A stretch of DNA of 44,740 nt from the NCBI GenBank assembly GCA_027491735.1, contig JAOZGP010000035.1, forward strand, positions 1-44,740, in the 5' to 3' direction. Positions within the stretch are counted from its first letter, which is position 1. Every line of letters begins with the position of its first letter. Made by a program: the position numbers and the translations under genes. Origin of the DNA: Thermoproteota archaeon (GTDB taxonomy: Archaea; Korarchaeota; Korarchaeia; Korarchaeales; Korarchaeaceae). Shown here one piece after another: positions 6,622 to 13,675 of this stretch. The notes below the pieces were generated by a model. It was given only the letters and a program-made list of their open reading frames with translations. It did not search any database and was not told the DNA's origin.

Positions 6622-7242
6622 ATGGGTGAGGACGCGGAGTCCATGAAAGAGCGAAAAAAGAAGAGGATCCTGTTTGCAAAGGAACCTGAAATCAAGATCC
6701 AGAATGTAGTTTCCTCAGCAGATATAGGGCAGCGATTGGATCTGAACGAGATTTCCAGGAAGATAAAAGAGTCGAGATATGAACCTGATAAATTTCCAGG
6801 TCTCGTACTTAAATTAGATTCACCGAAAGCTGCTCTTCTGCTTTTCAGTAGCGGTAAATTTGTTTGTACAGGAACCAAATCTGTTGAAGAATCAGCTAAA
6901 GCCATTCACAAAGCCATAGAGAAGCTAAACAAGTGTGGCATAAAGGTGAACTCCAAGCCCCTCATAAAGGCCGAGAACATAGTCGCCTCGGCTAAGCTTT
7001 TCTTGGATGTTGACATAGAAAAGCTCGCGATGGAGATGCCCAATACCCTCTACGAGCCGGAACAGTTTCCTGGCCTGATATTCAGAATGGAGGATCCGAG
7101 TGTGGTGTTCCTTGTTTTCGCCTCGGGGAGCTTAGTTTGCACCGGAGCCAAATATGAGGAAGATGTTAGACGGGCTGTTTACAAGCTTAGGGATATATTA
7201 GCTGAGAGAGGGTATATAATAACGAAGGAGGAGAAAGCCTGA
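6622..7242 (+). CDS. tbp: TATA-box-binding protein TBP
   Basis: A 206-residue TBP with the two saddle repeats of the family. Repeat one starts near IKIQNVVSSADIG and contains RYEPDKFPGLVLKL and FSSGKFVCTGTKS. Repeat two starts near IKAENIVASAKL and contains LYEPEQFPGLIFRM and FASGSLVCTGAKY. A basic N-terminal extension of about 20 residues (ERKKKR) precedes the core. With TFB it nucleates transcription. The ATG is placed for a leaderless message. The AMMECR1 gene starts 29 bases downstream behind a good Shine-Dalgarno and may be co-transcribed. Confidence 0.97.
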   Translation: MGEDAESMKERKKKRILFAKEPEIKIQNVVSSADIGQRLDLNEISRKIKESRYEPDKFPGLVLKLDSPKAALLLFSSGKFVCTGTKSVEESAKAIHKAIEKLNKCGIKVNSKPLIKAENIVASAKLFLDVDIEKLAMEMPNTLYEPEQFPGLIFRMEDPSVVFLVFASGSLVCTGAKYEEDVRRAVYKLRDILAERGYIITKEEKA

Positions 7243-7271
7243 AATTCCCCATCTGTGGGAGGTGACGCTCT

Positions 7272-7877
7272 TTGTTGACCCTCGAGGAGGGAGCCTCTCT
7301 TGTGAGGCTTGCTAGGAGATCCATTGAAAGATATCTGATGGATGCAAGAATCCCTGAAAATCAAACAAGTAATCCTAGGCTGATGAAAAAGTCCGGTGTC
7401 TTCGTCACGCTCTACAGATACCCAGAAAAGATGCTGAGGGGGTGTATAGGCTTTCCCTATCCTGTATATCCCCTCTGGGAAGCAACTAAGAGGGCGGCCA
7501 TATCAGCGGCGGTGGAGGATCCGAGGTTCCGTCCACTATCTCTGGATGAACTTCCGGATATCATAATAGAGGTCTCTGTGCTAACTCCTCCTGAGAGAAT
7601 AGATAATCTCGTCGAAGATCGACTAGAGATCCCGAGGTTGATCAAGACAGGGAGTCATGGGTTGATAGTTAAGAGAGGGATGTTCAGTGGCCTGCTTCTT
7701 CCTCAGGTAGCCACGGAATTTGGTTTTAGTGAGGAGGTCTTCCTCGATGAGACCTGCAGAAAAGCTGGTCTAGAACCTGGATGTTGGAGAGATGAAAATA
7801 CTGAGGTTTATCGGTTTGAGGCGGAGATCTTTGAGGAGATTAGGCCTCTAGGAGAGGTTGTAAAGATCGAAAGCTGA
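7272..7877 (+). CDS. AMMECR1-domain protein
   Basis: A 201-residue protein of the AMMECR1/COG2078 family, with the signature MLRGCIGFPYPVYPL near residues 56-70, then AAVEDPRFRPLSLDELPDIIIEVSVLTPPE, and a GLLLPQVATEFG segment. The family is universal in archaea and eukaryotes and often accompanies the Memo protein; its biochemical role is unsettled. Cys within LRGCIGF is the invariant residue. Two TTG codons (7272 and 7275) follow the Shine-Dalgarno GGAGGTGA at 7258-7265; I give the first. It may be transcribed together with tbp. Confidence 0.92.
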   Translation: MLTLEEGASLVRLARRSIERYLMDARIPENQTSNPRLMKKSGVFVTLYRYPEKMLRGCIGFPYPVYPLWEATKRAAISAAVEDPRFRPLSLDELPDIIIEVSVLTPPERIDNLVEDRLEIPRLIKTGSHGLIVKRGMFSGLLLPQVATEFGFSEEVFLDETCRKAGLEPGCWRDENTEVYRFEAEIFEEIRPLGEVVKIES

Positions 7878-7916
7878 GGATCTTTTCCTTGAATAACTGT
7901 CACAGGAGGACCCACG

Positions 7917-9068
7917 TTGAAGTTTTACGTATCTTTCATGGGAATAGGATACGGTCATGCCTCGAGATGCGTGAATCTAGCCAGAAGGCTTATCTCCATG
8001 GGTAACGAGGTCTTTCTCTCCTCCTATGGGGATGGATTGAGGTTTTTGGCCAGAGAAGCAATTGATTTACCGGTTTTCCGTGGAGGAAAGAAGGTTGTAT
8101 GGAAGATGAGAGAAGATGGTAGTCCTGATATCAGAGGAACGCTTGTGAGCCTGCCTGTTTACACCATGAGCTTTATGAACCACCTGAGGGAGGAAGTTCA
8201 GAACATAGAAGCTGTGAATCCAGACATAGTTATTTCTGATTCAAGAATAGCCACTCTCATGGCCGCCTCTGTGCTCGAAATACCCTCCGTAGTCGTCCTA
8301 AATCAACCTAAAATACTGCTAAGCAAGAGACACCTCCTAGAGAGGATCTTGGCTAGGTTGATGGGTTTTGCTTGGAGGATGTCCAACACGGTCCTCATGG
8401 CTGATTTCCCTCCACCCTACACGATAAGCCGCGCCCACACAGACAAGCTACCTAGATCCCTGACGAACAGGTTGGAGTTCGTCGGTCCCCTGGTCGAGGT
8501 GAGAAGAGAGGGGAGAAGGTCCATAAGGGATTTGCTTGATATACCAATGGATAGAAAAATTGTGCTCGTCATGATATCCGGACCAGAGAAGGAGAGAAAG
8601 AGCCTTTTCAGTGATATAATTAGGGTTATCCGTGAGTATAACGGGAGAGAGCTGTTTTTCCTGGTGTCAAAGGGAGATAGCGAGGATCATCCCGAGATCT
8701 CGGACAGAGGCAGGGACTACATAGTATTTAATTGGATATCAGACAAGTGGGCGTTCCTCAACCAAGCGGATGTCATGGTCTGTAGAGGAGGACACACGAT
8801 CCTCTCGGAATCTCTTCTTCTAGGCATCCCGGTGGTGTCGATCCCCACCCCCGGACATACCGAAAAGATGGAGAACTCTAGAAGCTTGGAGAGAATCGGT
8901 GCTGGATTTTTGCTGGAACAGCATAGGATAGACAACCTGATAGATGTGTTAAGAAGAGTTCTTGGGGATGAGAGCTACAGAAATAACGCTAAAAGGATCG
9001 GTGATATGTTCTCCCAGTGGGACTCGATGGATAGAGCAATAGGGTTGACTCTATCCAGCCTATGCTAG
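7917..9068 (+). CDS. GT-B glycosyltransferase (MurG/GT28-like)
   Basis: This 383-residue protein starts with the GT-B glycine motif FMGIGYGHASRC and ends in a nucleotide-sugar-binding C-terminal half. There VFNWISDKWAFLNQADVMVCRGGHTILSESLLLGIP holds the conserved acidic and GGH residues, followed by PGHTEKMENS. The pattern fits archaeal proteins related to UDP-GlcNAc transferases and glycolipid glycosyltransferases (COG1819). Donor and acceptor are unknown; lipid or surface glycan synthesis is likely. The TTG start is behind AGGAGGA. Its end overlaps the convergent small gene by nine bases. Confidence 0.85.
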   Translation: MKFYVSFMGIGYGHASRCVNLARRLISMGNEVFLSSYGDGLRFLAREAIDLPVFRGGKKVVWKMREDGSPDIRGTLVSLPVYTMSFMNHLREEVQNIEAVNPDIVISDSRIATLMAASVLEIPSVVVLNQPKILLSKRHLLERILARLMGFAWRMSNTVLMADFPPPYTISRAHTDKLPRSLTNRLEFVGPLVEVRREGRRSIRDLLDIPMDRKIVLVMISGPEKERKSLFSDIIRVIREYNGRELFFLVSKGDSEDHPEISDRGRDYIVFNWISDKWAFLNQADVMVCRGGHTILSESLLLGIPVVSIPTPGHTEKMENSRSLERIGAGFLLEQHRIDNLIDVLRRVLGDESYRNNAKRIGDMFSQWDSMDRAIGLTLSSLC

Positions 9069-9536
9069 AGACTTCTGAAGTGCCCATTTTATCTTCCTTA
9101 CGAGATCATTTAGCTCACTAGAAGGAACGTTTTCCACTATTATCTCCTCTAAAGTTCCCGAGTCATCACTTAATATCTTATAACTGCAGTCTGGATTAGC
9201 TTCCTTCATCTTTTCAAGTTCTCTGACCAAGAAGGAGCTTATCGGCCTTTTAGATGAGTCCACCTTTAGCTCTCCTGGTCTAACAATCAGCATCTTTCTC
9301 TCCCTGTCGATCAATATCTGCCCCACAAGCTTGCCCCTATATACGATATCACTCACCTTCTCCAACCTTATGCCCACCTCGTAAGCGGTTCTTAGACTTT
9401 TTTCGGCCAGAATTTTGTCCAGAACCTCAACGTATTTGGAGAGCCGCTCCACTGCTTTATTTAATTTCTCAATGCGAGAGGTAAGCATCCTACGAAGCTC
9501 CAGGAGATTTTTTATCTCCTCCTCATCCTCAATCAT
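9060..9536 (-). CDS. Conserved-looking coiled-coil protein of unknown function
   Basis: I do not recognise this 158-residue protein. Its first 70 residues are strongly charged and heptad-like (EEEIKNLLELRRMLTSRIEKLNK), predicting a coiled coil. A beta-rich middle part (KLVGQILIDRERKMLIVRPGE) and a helical C terminus follow. No cysteines or catalytic motifs stand out. It is translationally linked to lysS: its ATG overlaps the lysS stop region by eight bases. That coupling suggests a role near translation, but this is inference only. Confidence 0.75.
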   Translation of the reverse strand: MIEDEEEIKNLLELRRMLTSRIEKLNKAVERLSKYVEVLDKILAEKSLRTAYEVGIRLEKVSDIVYRGKLVGQILIDRERKMLIVRPGELKVDSSKRPISSFLVRELEKMKEANPDCSYKILSDDSGTLEEIIVENVPSSELNDLVRKIKWALQKSLA

Positions 9537-11151
9537 GGGAACACCTCTCCAGTTTATTCATGTTGGAGAGAATTATCTCCTTTGCTGTAGAAACTCCAAT
9601 TCTTTTTATTAGAGGACCAAGCTTCGGTCCCCTGATGTTACCACTGAGAAGGAAGTACACGGCAGAGAAGAACCTAGGTGCTGGTATGTTAAAAGATCTG
9701 GTAACGTTAAAGGCCAGCTCCTGTATTTCCTCGGCAGAAAGACTATCTTCCAGACGGGACAGGAACTGCTTAACTGCTTCAAGCGCTTTGTTGTCCAACT
9801 CCAGAGGATGAGCCTCGATCAGCCCGCTTATATCCTTTATGAAGTTTAGAGCGTACTCAAAGTATCTCTTGAACACCTCATCGCCCAAAAGATCGTTCTT
9901 GTCTAGGTCGTAATACTTGGAGATGAGATCTGCCGCCATCCCGCGCAAGCTCCCTTCATCAAGTTCGTTGATCGGAAGGGTCTCCATCAGAGAGATCATC
10001 GTGTTGAAGGAGAAGGGATGTGGCCTCGGAACCTCTCTCAGAAGATATGTATATTCCACCAGCCTTCTTAGGTTCTCTCTATCCCTCGGATTTTTTATTC
10101 TGGTCGGGTTCCAGTAGAGTGAGAGATTTCTCTCGAGTTCTGATATGTAGAGGGGGATCATCTCCAAGGAGATGTTCCTGGTGCCCGAGTATCTTTTGAG
10201 CATAAGCATTCTTATGGTCTCCGGAGGAGCATACCTGAGCCAGTCCTGAGGGGTTATGACATTCCCCTTGGACTTCGAGATCTTCGTGCCACTGGAATCC
10301 AAAAACATTTCATATGTTATGGTGAAAGGAGGGTCCTTGCCAAGAACTTCCTTGCATATCCTGGCGTTCACTCTGAATGAATCTGCTATATCCTTTCCAT
10401 GGGGCTCGAAGACTATATCTAACGCGCGCCACCTAGCTGCAAACTCACCCTTCCAGGATAGCTTGCCAGGGCCCCTCTCATAGCTCTGTTCTCCAGAATA
10501 GTTGCATCCTTTCACCCCCATGAACTCCTGATCGCATGTGTAGAGAACCTTTCCCTCCTCGGGAAGGACCTCCGTCACCCTGGTGGTGTATATTCTTCCA
10601 CAATTTTCACATACCGGCCAGTAGAAGACCCAACCCTCCGGCTTGTTGGTGCCAACCTCCTCCCTAACTATTTTGTAGACCTCGCGATGATTCTTCAGCA
10701 GAATCGAGATCTCCTCAGATAGGAGACCTGATCTATAAGCCTCCGTCCCCGATATAAAGGTGAACTCTATTTCCAGTCTCTCCAAGGCATCCACAAGCAT
10801 GCTGCTCATGTGTTCACCATAGCTAGAGTGACATCCAAAGGGATCCGGTATGTCCGTGACAGGTATTCCAAGATACCTCCTGAAGTCCTTGGGTATCCCG
10901 TGGGGCACCTTTCTCAATCCGTCCCTGTCGTCGCTATAGGCGATAAGCTCACTTCTTACTCCTAAGTTTTCCAAACCTAACTTAATGGCATATGCCCGCA
11001 AGGAATCCCCTACAGATCCTATATGTGGAAATCCACTGGCTCCTATACCAGATTCCACCCTGTAAACACTTTTCTTGATCCCTCTTTTTTGTAGATCTGA
11101 TAGAATTCTTCTGGCAAGTCCGTCTACCCAGAAAAACTGTTCCCTACTCAT
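9529..11151 (-). CDS. lysS: Lysyl-tRNA synthetase, class I
   Basis: This charges tRNA-Lys using the class I fold, which is found mainly in archaea. The 540-residue protein has the HIGH-like motif GFPHIGS near residue 40 and the KMSKS-like motif KISKSKGN near 285. A zinc-type cysteine set lies between them (CENCG, then CDQEF...GCNYSG). The frame opens 18 codons earlier (ATG 11205), but the family normally starts just before the FFWVDGLARRI-type segment, so the ATG at 11151 is preferred. TATA-like elements lie at about 11178-11190 and 11220-11231. It overlaps the next gene by eight bases. Confidence 0.95.
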   Translation of the reverse strand: MSREQFFWVDGLARRILSDLQKRGIKKSVYRVESGIGASGFPHIGSVGDSLRAYAIKLGLENLGVRSELIAYSDDRDGLRKVPHGIPKDFRRYLGIPVTDIPDPFGCHSSYGEHMSSMLVDALERLEIEFTFISGTEAYRSGLLSEEISILLKNHREVYKIVREEVGTNKPEGWVFYWPVCENCGRIYTTRVTEVLPEEGKVLYTCDQEFMGVKGCNYSGEQSYERGPGKLSWKGEFAARWRALDIVFEPHGKDIADSFRVNARICKEVLGKDPPFTITYEMFLDSSGTKISKSKGNVITPQDWLRYAPPETIRMLMLKRYSGTRNISLEMIPLYISELERNLSLYWNPTRIKNPRDRENLRRLVEYTYLLREVPRPHPFSFNTMISLMETLPINELDEGSLRGMAADLISKYYDLDKNDLLGDEVFKRYFEYALNFIKDISGLIEAHPLELDNKALEAVKQFLSRLEDSLSAEEIQELAFNVTRSFNIPAPRFFSAVYFLLSGNIRGPKLGPLIKRIGVSTAKEIILSNMNKLERCSHD

Positions 11152-11264
11152 CCCAACCCGAGATTGAGGGAAAACTCTAGTTAAAAGTTTATTATGATAT
11201 TTCATAGTAGAGAAATCCTATAAAAAGAGGAATGAGTTTTAATGAGAGAGCAGGAGAACTTCCC

Positions 11265-11549
11265 TCATTCCTGGGTGAGCTCTATCTCTATTACGCTTAT
11301 GTCCCTCCTGCTCCCGTCCGGATTTATTATCTCCTCAGTTCCAGTCCTTATATCAGAGATCCTTATCTTGCCAGGGAAGTACTTGAGCCTGGTTATCTCA
11401 GCCACATCCACAGCTCTGGATATGGCCCTTCCCCTAGCCTTAAGGACGATCTTTTTGACTCCCCTGTTTATCTGGAGAGTTGCCGCCATAACGTAGTTTA
11501 TAGCAGGTTTCCTGCCGACAAAAACTATTCCCTCATTCTCAGAACCCAT
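11265..11549 (-). CDS. albA: DNA/RNA-binding protein Alba
   Basis: A 94-residue Alba protein, the small chromatin and RNA-binding dimer of archaea. The conserved FVGRKPAINYVMAA segment near residue 10 contains the central lysine that can be acetylated, and KARGRAISRAVDVAEI and a C-terminal EIELTQE strand follow. The ATG at 11549 is chosen because GGAGGTG sits about eight bases upstream; a GTG three codons earlier overlaps that site. It has its own promoter (TATA at about 11614-11629) and a leader of about 45 bases. Confidence 0.95.
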   Translation of the reverse strand: MGSENEGIVFVGRKPAINYVMAATLQINRGVKKIVLKARGRAISRAVDVAEITRLKYFPGKIRISDIRTGTEEIINPDGSRRDISVIEIELTQE

Positions 11550-11613
11550 ACATCTCACACCTCCGCTCCCTGTTGCACAGTGTTATGGTGATGTTGTGCA
11601 GGTCTAGTTGGAG

Positions 11614-11629
11614 TCCTATAAATAAAAAG
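11614..11629 (-). promoter_or_regulatory. TATA box of the alba gene
   Basis: Read on the minus strand this is CTTTTTATTTATAGGA, a strong TATA region. It predicts transcription from about 11590, which leaves a leader of about 45 bases carrying the GGAGGTG Shine-Dalgarno. Confidence 0.55.
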
Positions 11630-11641
11630 GTTGCTGTCATT

Positions 11642-11872
11642 TCACCTCTTTCTATCCCTGATTCTAATCCCTCTCTCTATGATCACAGGAAGTCTGCCCT
11701 TCTCGAATTCCAACTTTGCCAGTTCAATGGGATCGTCCAAACCAGGTGGTATTTCCTCCTCACTAAGGAGGAGAGGAGCTCCTGCTGCTATTTGCTGAGC
11801 TCTTGCGGAGATTATTCTGATATACTCATACTTGGAAAAAAATTGAGGTTTGGAGTTTTTCTTTTCATTCAC
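11642..11872 (-). CDS. rpoK: DNA-directed RNA polymerase subunit K (Rpb6-like)
   Basis: The 76-residue protein carries the Rpb6 core: FSKYEYIRIISARAQQIAAGAPLLL, then DPIELAKLEFEKGRLPVIIERG. Rpb6/RpoK clamps the largest polymerase subunit during assembly. The GTG at 11872 overlaps the last codons of the thermosome gene (GTGAATGA), indicating translational coupling. The frame stays open to an ATG at 11893, seven codons earlier and inside the thermosome frame, which is the alternative start. Confidence 0.92.
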   Translation of the reverse strand: MNEKKNSKPQFFSKYEYIRIISARAQQIAAGAPLLLSEEEIPPGLDDPIELAKLEFEKGRLPVIIERGIRIRDRKR

Positions 11873-13508
11873 CGCCTTTCTCTCCCTTCTCAAGCTTGCC
11901 AGCTGCCGCTATTATGTCATCTATCTTGAGTATGGTCACGGCGAACTCAGCGGCAGATTCTATCGCATACTTATGCACTCTAGTTGGTTCTATTACTCCC
12001 CGGCTGTTCATATCCACGACCTTGCCCTCAAAGACATCAAAGCCATAGGATATCTTGCCTTCAGTGTGAGCCTTTCTCAAATCAGCCATGAGAAACACAG
12101 GATCCTCTCCAGCGTTCTCTATGAGAGCACGCGGCACGACCTCCAGGGATTCAGCGAGTTTCTCCACAACTATCTGTTCCTTTCCTCCGAGGGCATTTGC
12201 GTACTCCTTGAGCCTAAGAGCGAGGTGAGCGTGGACAGCACCTCCTCCAGGAGTTACAGTTCCGTCCTCAACGACATCTCTTACCACACTAAGAGCATCC
12301 TGCAGATTCCTCTCCACCTCATCTATCACTTGCTTTGATCCACCTCTTACGAGTATCGAGACAGCCTTGGGATTCTTGCAGTTCTCGATGAAGACCATTT
12401 TATCCTCTCCAACGCGCCTCTCTTCTACAAGACCGGCCTCTCCTAGGTCTGAGGGGTTCATGTCCCTCACATTGACCACGATATTGGCTCCTGTGGCTCT
12501 GGCGAGTTTCTCCATGTCAGACTTCCTCACCCTTCTGACGGCCAATATCCCCTTCCTTGCCAAAAAGTGCTGAGCTATATCATCAATACCCTTCTGACAG
12601 AACACCACGTTAGCTCCGGTGGCAGCTATCTTCTCGACAAGTTCTCGGAGCATCTCTCTTTCCTGCCTGAGGAACTCCCCGACCTGGGATGGAGAGACAA
12701 CCCTTATCTTCGACGAGATCTCAGGCTTCTTTACCTCTAGAGCTCTCTCTATCAGGGCTATCTTGGCGTTCTTGACGATCCTAGGCATATCTGGGTGGAC
12801 CACCTCCTTATCTATGACAAGCCCTTTTATCAACTGAGTATCGAACAAAGAACCGCCCTCCTTCTTTTCTATCTTGACGTGATCCAGGTCCACAACTCTC
12901 TTTCCGTTTCTCTCCTCGTATACCGACAGAACAGCCTCAGTAACTATTTTTGCTAAGTGATCCTTAGCCGCTGCAACAGCCTTGGACCCCATTGAGATCT
13001 TAGCAACCTTCTCGAGGATCTCTCTGTCTTTCCAGTCAACCTCCTGACCCACCTCCTTCTCGAGAATCTCCACAGCCTTCCTGGCAGCTTTACGATAACC
13101 TTCTATTATGACGGTCGGGTGTATACCCATGTCTATAAGATCCTGTGCTTTCGAGAGAAGCTCTCCCGCCAGAACAACCACAGTAGTTGTTCCGTCACCG
13201 GCCTCCTGTTCCTGTGCCTTAGCTAGGTCGACGAGCATTTTTGCAGTTGGATGCTCCACCTCTATTTCCTTCATTATGGTTGCCCCGTCGTGTGTTATGA
13301 CAACGTCTCCGAACGGGTCGACGAGCATTTTCTGCATGCCCTTCGGGCTGATCGTTGTTCTAAGAGCCTCGCTTAGAGTTTTAGCTACCATTATGTTCAG
13401 TCTCAGGGCTTCCTTGCCCTTGGTCCGCGAGGTTCCTTCCTTAAGGACTATCACAGGGATTGACTCGGTAGGCGCCAATTTCTCGGTAGGCGCCAATTTC
13501 TCGGACAT
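11865..13508 (-). CDS. Thermosome subunit (group II chaperonin)
   Basis: An ATP-driven chaperonin subunit of 547 residues, the usual length. Group II signatures are clear: TISPKGMQKMLVDPFGDVVITHDGATI, the ATPase loop AGDGTTTVVVLAGELL, and later GGGAVHAHLALRL. The C-terminal tail is GEK/GGE-rich rather than Gly-Met-rich. The N terminus holds an exact duplication (EKLAPT twice) from an 18-bp tandem repeat. A TATA box at about 13541-13552 (CTTTAAAAAG on the minus strand) gives a short leader with AGGTGATGG. rpoK overlaps its stop. Confidence 0.96.
   Translation of the reverse strand: MSEKLAPTEKLAPTESIPVIVLKEGTSRTKGKEALRLNIMVAKTLSEALRTTISPKGMQKMLVDPFGDVVITHDGATIMKEIEVEHPTAKMLVDLAKAQEQEAGDGTTTVVVLAGELLSKAQDLIDMGIHPTVIIEGYRKAARKAVEILEKEVGQEVDWKDREILEKVAKISMGSKAVAAAKDHLAKIVTEAVLSVYEERNGKRVVDLDHVKIEKKEGGSLFDTQLIKGLVIDKEVVHPDMPRIVKNAKIALIERALEVKKPEISSKIRVVSPSQVGEFLRQEREMLRELVEKIAATGANVVFCQKGIDDIAQHFLARKGILAVRRVRKSDMEKLARATGANIVVNVRDMNPSDLGEAGLVEERRVGEDKMVFIENCKNPKAVSILVRGGSKQVIDEVERNLQDALSVVRDVVEDGTVTPGGGAVHAHLALRLKEYANALGGKEQIVVEKLAESLEVVPRALIENAGEDPVFLMADLRKAHTEGKISYGFDVFEGKVVDMNSRGVIEPTRVHKYAIESAAEFAVTILKIDDIIAAAGKLEKGEKGGE
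13464..13504. repeat. Tandem 18-bp repeat in the thermosome N terminus
   Basis: The unit CTCGGTAGGCGCCAATTT occurs at 13464-13481 and 13482-13499, followed by CTCGG, so there are 2.3 identical copies. It adds six residues (EKLAPT) to the flexible N terminus. Exact identity suggests a recent slippage duplication. Confidence 0.9.
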
Positions 13509-13540
13509 ACACCATCACCTCTTCAGGTAGATAAGCCTTA

Positions 13541-13552
13541 GGCTTTTTAAAG
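13541..13552 (-). promoter_or_regulatory. TATA box of the thermosome-rpoK unit
   Basis: On the minus strand CTTTAAAAAGCC sits about 33-44 bases upstream of the thermosome ATG. The separate plus-strand TATA for lhr (CTTTAAAAATTT) is at about 13600-13611, so this 167-base intergenic region holds two divergent promoters. Confidence 0.5.
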
Positions 13553-13675
13553 ATAGGACTAGTGAAGCGCTGATCTACTGGATCTAGTTTAGGCTCACGG
13601 CTTTAAAAATTTATTTCTTCAGTTCTCAGAGGGGATGCCTTTAATACCACTCAGAGGATCATCTGATCAGGAAGG

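Noticed and set aside
11850-12338. 162-codon plus-strand frame across the thermosome end
   Set aside because: Antisense to thermosome and rpoK, with no supporting signals.
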